From Candidatus Gastranaerophilales bacterium (GTDB taxonomy: Bacteria; Cyanobacteriota; Vampirovibrionia; Gastranaerophilales; Gastranaerophilaceae): a stretch of 34,556 nt of DNA. How positions within the stretch are numbered: the stretch's first letter is position 1; the number at the start of each line of letters is the position of its first letter. Position numbers and translations under genes: made by a program. The stretch is taken from positions 1 to 34,556 of the forward strand of contig CALVGZ010000020.1 in the NCBI GenBank assembly GCA_944327225.1, read 5' to 3'. Under the pieces are notes generated by a model. That model was not told where the DNA came from, made no database searches, and saw only the letters and a list, made by a program, of their open reading frames with translations. Positions 1 to 7,205 of this stretch are shown here, piece by piece.

Positions 1-498
1 TGTATTTGACCTTAAAACAGGACTATATATATAAGTTTCGGTTGTTGTACAATTTTTATTTAATTTAATTGCGATATAAGCATTATTATTCATAGAGAAT
101 CCATACTTAAAAGTCGAAGGAGTAACATTTGTAATAGTACCGTTCGATTCATTTCTTAAAGTAGCACTCAAATATGTCGCACTAACGGTAACATTTCGTA
201 AGCCTTTTAGATATTTTTTAAATAAATCCATAAGTTTTTCATCTGCCTTATCAGCTGTTATTGAAAACTGAGTACCTGAAGCTGTTTTTAAATTATAAAA
301 ATTATAATTTACAGAATTTTTTGCAAGTATTTGCTTAGATGCAAAGTCCAACTGATACATCATCTTGGCTCCAGATTTTTGCAAAACATCCTTACTTATA
401 TCACCAGGACGTAAAATATTAAGCATTGCCACATAAATTATGCCGACAATCATCATTACAATAAGAGATTCAGCCAATGTAAAAGCTCTATATTTCAA
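1..498 (-). CDS. Type IV pilin/pseudopilin-like protein, 3' end cut by window edge
   Basis: The minus frame is open for 166 codons from a TTG at 498-496 to the window edge, so the C-terminus is missing. The N-terminus reads MKYRAFTLAESLIVMMIVG: a short basic leader, a prepilin-peptidase-type site before Phe, Glu at mature position 5, then a hydrophobic helix. This is the class III signal of type IV pilins and type II secretion pseudopilins. A purine-rich site (AGAAAGAG) precedes the TTG. It is the third gene of a minus-strand operon of similar proteins, 18 nt after the stop of the previous one. It probably sits in the inner membrane and is assembled into a pilus or pseudopilus after cleavage. 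The residue before Phe is Ala, not the usual Gly. Its exact role cannot be told from sequence. Confidence 0.85.
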   Translation of the reverse strand, partial: MKYRAFTLAESLIVMMIVGIIYVAMLNILRPGDISKDVLQKSGAKMMYQLDFASKQILAKNSVNYNFYNLKTASGTQFSITADKADEKLMDLFKKYLKGLRNVTVSATYLSATLRNESNGTITNVTPSTFKYGFSMNNNAYIAIKLNKNCTTTETYIYSPVLRSNT

Positions 499-516
499 AT
501 TTAGCTCTTTCTAAAA

Positions 517-1092
517 TTAATCAGTAGCGTATTGAATACCTTCAGTACTTACAGGAAGCAAAAACTGATCTTTTCCCATTACATTAGGTTCATCCGATCC
601 GTTTGTGTCAAAAAATATTAATCCATGACTCGGTTTCATACTTGTAGCACTGGTTTCTCCGGGAAACCAAGTACTGACATTAGAAGCCGGTGCTCCGGTA
701 TTGATACCCATACAAGCTCCATCTTTTAGAAAAAACTTATTATTATAAGCGTTACATGGACAAGATGAATTATTACAAGCTTTTCTTGTTGCAGTTAAAT
801 ATTTTTTATACAACTTACCCGCATTGGCATTTTGAGTTGAAGTGGCAAAAGAAAATGTTGTAGATGAACCGGGAACATACAAAGTTGACATTGTACCGCC
901 TGAAGAATTATTTATTAAAATTTGCGTTGTTGCGGTATCAATTTCAGATAATACTTTTTTTGCTAATATTGCTAATCCCTTATCTTTATATTCAGCAGGC
1001 TTTAAAGTAGTTATCATAATAGTTGCAATAATACCTAAAATAGTCATTACTAATATCGCTTCAGCCATTGTAAAAGCTTTTTTTATTCTCAT
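517..1092 (-). CDS. Type IV pilin/pseudopilin-like protein
   Basis: A 191-residue protein starting MRIKKAFTMAEAILVMTILG: basic leader, cleavage-site-like A/F, Glu5, then a hydrophobic helix to about residue 30. The rest is a soluble domain with five cysteines (residues about 106-126, including CNNSSCPCN and a later Cys), so disulfides are possible. The C-terminus carries FFDTNGSDEPNVMGKDQF, a pattern of Asp, Asn and Pro-Asn that also appears in the next pilin upstream (FFDVNAFKKPNKLGSDQY). This shared C-terminal motif marks the two as members of one family. It is the middle gene of a three-pilin minus-strand operon, 12 nt after the gene before it. An AAAGGAG site precedes the ATG. Most likely a minor pilin or pseudopilin; the assembly machinery is not in this window. 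Confidence 0.88.
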   Translation of the reverse strand: MRIKKAFTMAEAILVMTILGIIATIMITTLKPAEYKDKGLAILAKKVLSEIDTATTQILINNSSGGTMSTLYVPGSSTTFSFATSTQNANAGKLYKKYLTATRKACNNSSCPCNAYNNKFFLKDGACMGINTGAPASNVSTWFPGETSATSMKPSHGLIFFDTNGSDEPNVMGKDQFLLPVSTEGIQYATD

Positions 1093-1104
1093 TTTTTACT
1101 CCTT

Positions 1105-1743
1105 TTAATCTTTATTATATTCAATTCCACGAACACCCAAGGGCAAAATATACTGATCCGAACCTAATTTATTAGGTTTTTTAAAAGCATTTACATCAAA
1201 AAATATCGATCCGCATACATCACTTATGGGATATCTGCCTTTATGTTCTGGTGGATTAGCATTTTGTTCCGTCGAATTACATCCTTGATAAAATCTAAAT
1301 CCTATTACCATTCCATCCGTAACATAGAAAAAATTTGAATAAGCATCTTTTAACTTTTCACCTGTAGAACTCCTATCATAATCAAGAATTTCACTATTAA
1401 AATATTCATCGCTTAAATCTATACCATATTTCACATCCGACAAATAATTTGCATACAAATTAGACATTCTTTTTGTAATATTAGCGTCTTCAATAGAAAA
1501 ATATCCACCACCATCCTTAATCCTTAAAAAATCATCGTAACTTGAATGATTTAAAAGAATCTGAAGAGTTGCGGATTCAATATTCTCCGCCATTTTCCAA
1601 GACAATGTCTGATTCCCTTTATCGACAGGATTATATAACTTTACTCCAGCTACCGAAAGCCCTGCAATTATTCCCAAAATAACCAAGACAATTATAGCCT
1701 CTGAAATTGTAAATGCATTTTTTTTAAATAGACATACCTTCAC
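1105..1743 (-). CDS. Type IV pilin/pseudopilin-like protein (first gene of operon)
   Basis: A 212-residue protein with leader MKVCLFKKN followed by AFTISEAIIVLVILGIIAG: prepilin-type cleavage site, Glu5 and a hydrophobic N-terminal helix. The soluble domain ends with FFDVNAFKKPNKLGSDQY and IEYNKD, shared in pattern with the downstream pilin at 517-1092. The start is GTG at 1743-1741. It lies only six bases after a TATAAT box (1755-1750), so the mRNA is probably leaderless, and no Shine-Dalgarno site is visible. An alternative start further inside would remove the leader peptide, so GTG is preferred. First gene of the three-pilin minus-strand transcript. Membrane-inserted prepilin by analogy with the family. 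Confidence 0.87.
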   Translation of the reverse strand: MKVCLFKKNAFTISEAIIVLVILGIIAGLSVAGVKLYNPVDKGNQTLSWKMAENIESATLQILLNHSSYDDFLRIKDGGGYFSIEDANITKRMSNLYANYLSDVKYGIDLSDEYFNSEILDYDRSSTGEKLKDAYSNFFYVTDGMVIGFRFYQGCNSTEQNANPPEHKGRYPISDVCGSIFFDVNAFKKPNKLGSDQYILPLGVRGIEYNKD

Positions 1744-1749
1744 AGGACT

Positions 1750-1777
1750 ATTATAACTGATTTAACTTTTTATTCAA
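1750..1777 (-). promoter_or_regulatory. Promoter of the three-pilin operon
   Basis: On the minus strand TTGAAT (1777-1772) and TATAAT (1755-1750) are separated by 16 bases. The predicted transcription start falls at the GTG start codon of the first pilin gene (1743). Confidence 0.65.
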
Positions 1778-1816
1778 GAAAAACGATAAAAAAGCTACAT
1801 CAAATATATTAGTTTT

Positions 1817-1845
1817 TTGAAAAATTTTATAAAAAAATGTATATT
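1817..1845 (+). promoter_or_regulatory. Promoter of the divergent pilin gene
   Basis: TTGAAA (1817-1822), a 17-base spacer and TATATT (1840-1845) on the plus strand. The predicted start near 1852 leaves about 11 nt before the ATG, with AGGAA at 1851-1855 as ribosome site. Confidence 0.5.
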
Positions 1846-1862
1846 GAAATAGGAAAATAAAA

Positions 1863-2435
1863 ATGTATATAAAATCAAAAGCCTTTACTTTAACGGAAAC
1901 ACTTACTGTAATAGTAGTGATAGCTTTAATTGTGACTATCACTATACTTTCGACATTAAATTTAGATGAAGCAAAAGAAAAGAAAATATTATCAGTAAGC
2001 CAAAATTTTTATACAAATATAAGCAATACTTATTTACAAATTCTATACAAAGAAACATCAAATGGTTCAATAATAAATTTGAAAGACAGCAATAACGACA
2101 ATTCAATCAATTCATTAGACTTAAAAAATTATTTTATAAAATATATGGATGGAGAAGACACTCCCTGTTCTGACTTAAAAAATGAATCCTCTTTAATTTC
2201 GGATTATTTAAGTAATGCCCAATGTGCTATTTTTTCTCCAAATGTTATAGCTGCTTTCTATTTAGATGAAAAATGTTCACTTGAAATATATACAAAAGAA
2301 TACCTTTCAGAAAATCATGACTCAAAAACAAATAACAATGCGTGCGGAGTAATCACCTATGGACTTGCTGATTCTAAAGGTCAATTTACTTATGACATAT
2401 TTACAATAGCACTAGGAAAAAGGAGTATTAAATAA
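1863..2435 (+). CDS. Type IV pilin/pseudopilin-like protein, divergent
   Basis: A 190-residue protein, MYIKSK then AFTLTETLTVIVVIALIVT: basic leader, A/F cleavage-like site, Glu5, hydrophobic helix to about residue 30. The soluble part is acidic and Asn/Ser-rich, with four cysteines around residues 102-158. It lacks the PN-G-D-F type C-terminus of the two minus-strand pilins but ends in a related GQFTYDIFTIALGKR stretch. Transcribed divergently from the pilin operon with its own promoter-like site. Its stop overlaps the convergent membrane-protein gene by 24 bp. Likely another minor pilin or pseudopilin of the same system. Confidence 0.83.
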   Translation: MYIKSKAFTLTETLTVIVVIALIVTITILSTLNLDEAKEKKILSVSQNFYTNISNTYLQILYKETSNGSIINLKDSNNDNSINSLDLKNYFIKYMDGEDTPCSDLKNESSLISDYLSNAQCAIFSPNVIAAFYLDEKCSLEIYTKEYLSENHDSKTNNNACGVITYGLADSKGQFTYDIFTIALGKRSIK

Positions 2436-3350
2436 TTTTTTTGAAACATATAAAGTTATATCCAAATCTTCTCCTGAAGATATAGCATTTATTAATTTTG
2501 AAGCACCAAGAGGACTAAATTCAATCTCATTTTCTTCATGCTCATCTTTATATCTGAAATAAACCCCGCTTGCAACTACTACCTGATTAATATGATTTAA
2601 TTCGTTAATTTTAGAAAGAATATTATATGTACCCTTTGCATTTGCATTTTTATCTCCTGCCCAATAAGACAATAACATTTCGGTTTTTATACCTTTTTCA
2701 TTACCTATACTTAAAAAAATTCCAAATAATTTAATTAAATCTCTGGTTAAATTTGAAAAAACAGAAAAATCAGCACAAATAAAATATAATTTATCGGAAA
2801 ACAAAAATTTTATTTTAGGATACTTAGCACCCAGCTTTTTTACTATCATTTTACAATATTCCGCCTTTAATGTTTTAAGCTCCTGAAATTCACTTTTGTA
2901 TTTTCCAAAATAATCAAAATAATCCAATTTAAACTCAAAAAGCCCAAAGAAAATATTTCTTTTTAATATAATTTCCTGTTTTTTAAGTTCTTTTTGTTTT
3001 TTAAGTTCTTTTTGAGCATTAAAGCGTCTTTCCAGTTCCTTATTTTCCTGAATTTTGTTCACTTTTTCAAGACTAACTAATATTTTTTGAGAAATAAACA
3101 TAATTAAAAGCATAATACAAGCAGCGTGTATATAGCTCATGGAAATATCTTTGCCTGCTATGTCGGCTTCTACATAAAATAATTTTTCAATAATATAAGG
3201 AAAAAGTCCGAATATTTTCCCCAAAAAAACATATAAACTGTCGACATAAATTTGTATTACCCATATAATAAGATAAATGCCTGCCATAATAGGCGAAAAT
3301 ATCTTTAAAAATTTAAATAAAAATATTAAATTTTTTGCTTTTATTCCCAT
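2412..3350 (-). CDS. Membrane protein of unknown function with coiled coil
   Basis: 312 residues, not assigned to a family. There are two membrane segments (about 10-32 and 71-92), then a Lys/Glu-rich coiled coil (about 93-130) with a duplicated KELKKQ unit, then a soluble domain of about 180 residues. That domain contains a strand-like FICADFS segment, then GDKNANAKGTYNIL, and FSPLGASKLI near the end. The order loosely recalls class III nucleotidyl cyclases (the GD-AN pattern and F-PLG), but the metal-binding and base-specificity residues are not evident, so this is only a weak hint. The ATG overlaps the panC stop by 10 bp, so it is the last gene of the pxpA-yvcK-panB-panC operon. It is probably translationally coupled. 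The stop overlaps the convergent pilin gene. Confidence 0.75.
   Translation of the reverse strand: MGIKAKNLIFLFKFLKIFSPIMAGIYLIIWVIQIYVDSLYVFLGKIFGLFPYIIEKLFYVEADIAGKDISMSYIHAACIMLLIMFISQKILVSLEKVNKIQENKELERRFNAQKELKKQKELKKQEIILKRNIFFGLFEFKLDYFDYFGKYKSEFQELKTLKAEYCKMIVKKLGAKYPKIKFLFSDKLYFICADFSVFSNLTRDLIKLFGIFLSIGNEKGIKTEMLLSYWAGDKNANAKGTYNILSKINELNHINQVVVASGVYFRYKDEHEENEIEFSPLGASKLINAISSGEDLDITLYVSKKLFNTPFS
2979..3014. repeat. 18-bp tandem repeat, two copies, in coding sequence
   Basis: Two perfect copies of an 18-base unit (2979-2996 and 2997-3014) lie inside the membrane-protein gene and encode a duplicated KELKKQ in its coiled coil. In-frame gain or loss of units by slippage would change the coil by six residues. 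Confidence 0.85.
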
Positions 3351-4183
3351 AAATTAATATTATCAATAAGTCTTGTTTTTGATTCAGGCACTTTTGCCGC
3401 AATCAAAACAATTGTATTTCTATCCGCTTTAGTTTGAAAATTAAATGTATTTCTATCCGCAAACTCAATATATTCAACATCTAATCCTTCCATTATTTTT
3501 AAGGAAACATCGACAAGAGCTTTGATATCAACAATACCTTCAGAAAAAAGTTTTTTAATATTAAACAACGCTTTTGAAATATTTAAAGCAAGCTTTCTGT
3601 CATTTTCGGTTAAATACTGATTTCTGCTGGATAATGCAAGATTATCGGCTTCTCTTATTATAGGACAAGATATGATTTCAACATCAAAATTTAAATCTTT
3701 TACCATTTTTTTAACTATAAAAAGCTGTTGAGCATCTTTTTGTCCAAAATATGCTTTATCTGCTTTTGTCAAATTAAATAATTTAGCAACAACCGAACAA
3801 ACTCCATCAAAATGCCCCGGACGGGATTTTCCGCATAATTTATCAACAACTTCATAAGGAGGACAAATTAAAGTTAAATTATTTTTTTCATCCGAATACA
3901 TTTCACTTGCTTTAGGAGCAAAAATAATATCAACTCTCTCTTTCTCGCATAAAAAAGCATCTTGTTTTAACTGACGAGGATATTTATCTAAATCTTCATT
4001 TATACCAAATTGAATAGGATTAACAAAAATTGAAACAACAACATTATCGTTTTCGTTGACAGCTCTTTTTATTAAAGATAAATGTCCATTATGAAGTGCT
4101 CCCATAGTAGGAACAAGCCCTATTGAACCCTTTAATTTCTTAATTTCTTCTTTTAGTTCTTTAATATTATCTATAATTTTCAA
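3341..4183 (-). CDS. panC: Pantothenate synthetase (pantoate-beta-alanine ligase)
   Basis: A cytosolic enzyme that joins pantoate and beta-alanine with ATP to make pantothenate. The 280 residues are full length. The nucleotide-binding HIGH-type motif is in PTMGALHNGH (residues 25-34). SIFVNPIQFG, KSRPGHFDGVCSVV, YFGQKDAQQ and the KMSKS-equivalent SSRNQYL all match the family. The start is TTG at 4183-4181, inside the end of panB (17-bp overlap), with GGGGAG about 10 nt before it. TTG is chosen because KIIDNIKELKEEIK is the normal PanC N-terminus. Its stop overlaps the start of the next gene. PanB and PanC together supply two of the pantoate/pantothenate steps; panD and panE are not in the window. 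Confidence 0.97.
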   Translation of the reverse strand: MKIIDNIKELKEEIKKLKGSIGLVPTMGALHNGHLSLIKRAVNENDNVVVSIFVNPIQFGINEDLDKYPRQLKQDAFLCEKERVDIIFAPKASEMYSDEKNNLTLICPPYEVVDKLCGKSRPGHFDGVCSVVAKLFNLTKADKAYFGQKDAQQLFIVKKMVKDLNFDVEIISCPIIREADNLALSSRNQYLTENDRKLALNISKALFNIKKLFSEGIVDIKALVDVSLKIMEGLDVEYIEFADRNTFNFQTKADRNTIVLIAAKVPESKTRLIDNINLWE

Positions 4184-5003
4184 GTTTTTCTATCTCCCCA
4201 ATTTCAAGCGTAAATGATTCATTTACATTTGGAAAATTACCTTCTTCAACATCAGAACAAAAAGCTTTTGCAACATTAAAAATAATATCTTTCAGGCTGG
4301 AATATTGACGAGCAAATTTTGGCTTGAATCTATCATATTTTCCAAAAATATCATCTGATACAAGCACTTGACCATCACAAAATCTGCCCCCGCCAATACC
4401 AATGGTAGGAATTCTTAATCTTTGAGAAATAAATTGTCCGGACTGCAGCGGCACCATCTCAAGCACAATCGCAAAACATCCGGCATTTTGTAGTCTGAGA
4501 GCATCTTTAAGTAATTCAATAGTTCTATCTGCATCCTTTCCTTGAACCTTATGTCCGCCAATCGTATTTATACTTAAAGGGGTAAAGCCCAAATGCCCCA
4601 TAACGGGAACACCATTTTGCGTTAAATGTTTTATATTTTCAACCGTAAAGTCTGAACTGCCTTCAATTTTTACAGCATTAGCTCCTGCTTTAATCAACTC
4701 GCAAGCATTTTTCATTGTTTCAACTTTATCCAACTGAAAACTCATAAACGGCATATCAGCCACTAACAAAGCATTTTCTACGGCACGAGAAACAGCACGA
4801 ACAAACACAAGCATCTCATCCATCCCGATATCTGTTGTACTATCATATCCTAAAGCAACTTGAGCAAGAGAATCCCCAACTAAAATCATATCTACACCGG
4901 CATTATCAATATATTTTGCGGTAGAATAATCGTAAGCAGTAAGTACCGTAATTTTCTTACCTTCTTTTTTATAATTTTGTATTTTTTGAATGCTTTTTCT
5001 CAT
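4167..5003 (-). CDS. panB: 3-methyl-2-oxobutanoate hydroxymethyltransferase
   Basis: Transfers a one-carbon unit from methylene-tetrahydrofolate to 2-oxoisovalerate, the first committed step to pantothenate; cytosolic, metal dependent. 278 residues, full length, TIM-barrel family. Visible motifs: LTAYDYSTAK, MILVGDSLA (metal-binding Asp about 44), ADMPFMSF (Asp about 83), AVKIEG (Lys/Glu about 112-114), PVMGHLGFTPLS, and the LEMVP loop with the catalytic Glu, followed by IPTIGIGGG. The ATG at 5003 has only a weak GGA nearby. It sits 22 nt after yvcK and overlaps panC by 17 bp, so the two pathway genes are likely cotranscribed and coupled. Confidence 0.97.
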   Translation of the reverse strand: MRKSIQKIQNYKKEGKKITVLTAYDYSTAKYIDNAGVDMILVGDSLAQVALGYDSTTDIGMDEMLVFVRAVSRAVENALLVADMPFMSFQLDKVETMKNACELIKAGANAVKIEGSSDFTVENIKHLTQNGVPVMGHLGFTPLSINTIGGHKVQGKDADRTIELLKDALRLQNAGCFAIVLEMVPLQSGQFISQRLRIPTIGIGGGRFCDGQVLVSDDIFGKYDRFKPKFARQYSSLKDIIFNVAKAFCSDVEEGNFPNVNESFTLEIGEIEKLENYR

Positions 5004-5025
5004 TTTCCGTAAATACTAATTCTTT

Positions 5026-6363
5026 TTACTTTTTAACTGCTCTTTTATACCAATAATATATTGCCTTTGCTACCTTTGAGCAATTATGTCTTACTAATCC
5101 TTCTCTGTTATCTTCAAGTAAATTACGCTCTACAACTTCAACTTTTAATCTTCTTAATTCCGTTATGTCAATTTCAACAGGCAGAGAACCCGCCTGTTCG
5201 TATTTTTCCGCTAAGTTTCTCGGCATATAATTATTGACTAAAACCGCATCAAAGAAATTTTTATTACTATCATCTATTTCAGGCATTCTAACATGGTCAA
5301 AAATAGTTTTCACATGGTCTGAAACAGAATAATTATCTGTTTCACCCACTTGTGTCATGGCATTACATACATATATTTTTTTAGCCTTAGACTGCCAAAC
5401 CGCTTTTGTAATATCCTTAACCAAAAAATTTGAAATAATTGACGTATAAAGACTGCCGGGGCCCATTATAATTAAATCTGCATTATGTATAGCCTCAACT
5501 ACGTCGGGTGTCGGTCTGCAATCTGAAGGTTCACAGCATAATTGCATAATTTTTTTTCCTGCTTCAGGAATGTTACTTTCGCCTCTTACTATAGAATCAT
5601 CTTCCATTTTAGCGTATAATTTCATATCATCACAAGTTGCAGGCAAAACCCTTCCTCTAATTAAAAGAACTTTTGAGGACTCTTTTATAGCCGTTACCAT
5701 GTCCCCGCATACAGCAGTCATTGCCGTTATAAACAAATTGCCAAAACTATGCCCTTCAAGGCCTTCACCATTTCTAAACCTATATTGAAATAACTTTGTA
5801 ACTATATCATCATCATCTGCTAAAGCAGCAATACAATTTCTTATATCCCCCGGTGGCAAAACTCCCATCTGTTCACGCAGACGACCTGATGAACCGCCAT
5901 CATCACCAACCGTCACTACAGCCGTTATATTATTTGTAATTTTTTTAATGCCCCGAAGCAACATAGATAGCCCCGTACCACCGCCAATTGCAACAATCTT
6001 AGGTCCATGGTCAAGTTTCATTCTTCTATATAAAACTTCACCCATAGATTTTCTCTTGCGTCTTTCTTCCGCACTGTCAACTTCCATCATTGAAATATTT
6101 GTTTTTTTCCAAGCTAAAAGAAATAAAATTGCACCTACAAATATAAACAAAATTCCAACCGGCTCAGGCGGAACAATATGAAAAAGCTCTTTTGCCTTTT
6201 TAACAATATAATACAAAGGTTCAAGTTTGAAAACAAAAGTTACTCCAACAAAAGCAAGAATTGACCCTACGATACTCAACGCAAACCAACGCTTAATCCT
6301 AAGCCCCGGAACAAGCCAAATTGCATCTTTTGGCATTTTAACTTTTTTATTAAACATTTTCAT
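5026..6363 (-). CDS. yvcK: YvcK/CofD-family gluconeogenesis factor (GlmR-like), membrane-anchored
   Basis: Known homologues (YvcK/GlmR in Bacillus) bind UDP-sugars and tune carbon flow into cell-wall precursors. The C-terminal domain shows the family's nucleotide loop KIVAIGGGTGLSMLLRG, VVTVGDDGGSSGRLRE, PPGDIRNCIAALA, GHSFGNLFI and LIIMGPGSLYTSI. In front of it is an extension of about 115 residues with two membrane segments (about 25-45 and 68-85 from the chosen start), as seen in cyanobacterial and other long YvcK proteins. The ATG at 6363 is preferred over the in-frame GTG at 6396, because AAGG lies 9 nt before the ATG and the GTG overlaps pxpA. Second gene of the pxpA-panC operon. Enzymatic activity is not established for the family. 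Confidence 0.93.
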   Translation of the reverse strand: MKMFNKKVKMPKDAIWLVPGLRIKRWFALSIVGSILAFVGVTFVFKLEPLYYIVKKAKELFHIVPPEPVGILFIFVGAILFLLAWKKTNISMMEVDSAEERRKRKSMGEVLYRRMKLDHGPKIVAIGGGTGLSMLLRGIKKITNNITAVVTVGDDGGSSGRLREQMGVLPPGDIRNCIAALADDDDIVTKLFQYRFRNGEGLEGHSFGNLFITAMTAVCGDMVTAIKESSKVLLIRGRVLPATCDDMKLYAKMEDDSIVRGESNIPEAGKKIMQLCCEPSDCRPTPDVVEAIHNADLIIMGPGSLYTSIISNFLVKDITKAVWQSKAKKIYVCNAMTQVGETDNYSVSDHVKTIFDHVRMPEIDDSNKNFFDAVLVNNYMPRNLAEKYEQAGSLPVEIDITELRRLKVEVVERNLLEDNREGLVRHNCSKVAKAIYYWYKRAVKK

Positions 6364-6376
6364 TTGATTTTGCCTT

Positions 6377-7015
6377 CTATATTTGACTTTGAACACGATT
6401 ATAATTAATCGGAGTCGGTTTTATAACATCATAAGCCCGCTTTATATCTTCAAGTTTTCTAAAGTGTATTGTATCGGGTTTATTAGGTAATTCTCTAATT
6501 TGTCTGATTGATGTTGTCTCATTAAAATCAACTTCTAAAGCCGCTTTTAAACCTGCTTTTTCAATCAACTCTTTTGTTTCATAATTTTGAACAAATAAGT
6601 TTAACCAAGGATTAACTTTCTTAATCGCATTAGCTACAACTACTGCAATCTCCGAATTTTCATTAATCATATCCTTCAATGCACCGTGACATCTTACATG
6701 TTCTATAGCTAAATCCATAGTCTTAGCATAAGCTTCTATTGCTCCAATCTGATAAATAATAATTGCTTCAAGTTCCTCGGATGTAAAATCCATTTTTCTT
6801 TTACCAAAACCTTGGATATCCGGAAAACCTATATGGGCCCCTATTGCAACATTATTTTCTTTGGCAAACAATAAAGCTTGTCTTATACTTATAGGATCTC
6901 CCGAATGCAATCCCGCTGAAACATTAACAGAGCTTGCATATTTAGCTATTTCAAGCTCTCCATCATTCCTGTATACACCATAGCTTTGTGCTACGTCACA
7001 ATTAAAATCAAACAA
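6377..7015 (-). CDS. pxpA: LamB/YcsF family protein, 5-oxoprolinase subunit A-like
   Basis: The family forms part of the ATP-dependent 5-oxoprolinase PxpABC, which opens pyroglutamate to glutamate. The sequence shows DFNCDVAQSYG, VSAGLHSGDP, IGAHIGFPDIQGFGKR and IEHVRCHGALKDM, all matching the family order. At 212 residues it is shorter than the usual roughly 250. Two conserved positions differ from the common pattern: the Glu of NCDLGE-x-FG is Gln here, and HVKPHGALY is HVRCHGALK. PxpB and PxpC are not adjacent. The start has AAGGA about 9 nt before the ATG. First gene of the minus operon leading to yvcK and panBC, with a TATAAT-like box about 90 nt upstream. It may be a divergent paralogue with altered activity. 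Confidence 0.85.
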   Translation of the reverse strand: MFDFNCDVAQSYGVYRNDGELEIAKYASSVNVSAGLHSGDPISIRQALLFAKENNVAIGAHIGFPDIQGFGKRKMDFTSEELEAIIIYQIGAIEAYAKTMDLAIEHVRCHGALKDMINENSEIAVVVANAIKKVNPWLNLFVQNYETKELIEKAGLKAALEVDFNETTSIRQIRELPNKPDTIHFRKLEDIKRAYDVIKPTPINYNRVQSQI

Positions 7016-7189
7016 TTTTACATCTTCCTTACGTCTATTATTACTGAATTTTAAACTGATAATATCTCCCTCAAGGTTATCATATCCAAATTATACAATA
7101 AGTTACATAAAATAAGATAGTGTTAAAAAAAATTCATATAATTTTATTAGAAAATTTTTAAAAATCATACAAATAAATTAAATAAAAAA

Positions 7190-7198
7190 TGATATAAT
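7190..7198 (+). promoter_or_regulatory. Extended -10 (TGATATAAT) before the FliI-type gene
   Basis: TG-A-TATAAT with TATAAT at 7193-7198. The ATG follows after 7 nt with no ribosome site between, so transcription is likely to start at or next to the start codon. Confidence 0.6.
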
Positions 7199-7205
7199 TA
7201 TTTTG

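Noticed and set aside
842-1108. Plus-strand ORF of 88 codons
   Set aside because: It lies opposite the pilin gene at 517-1092, reads as the reverse of its membrane helix, and has no ribosome site.
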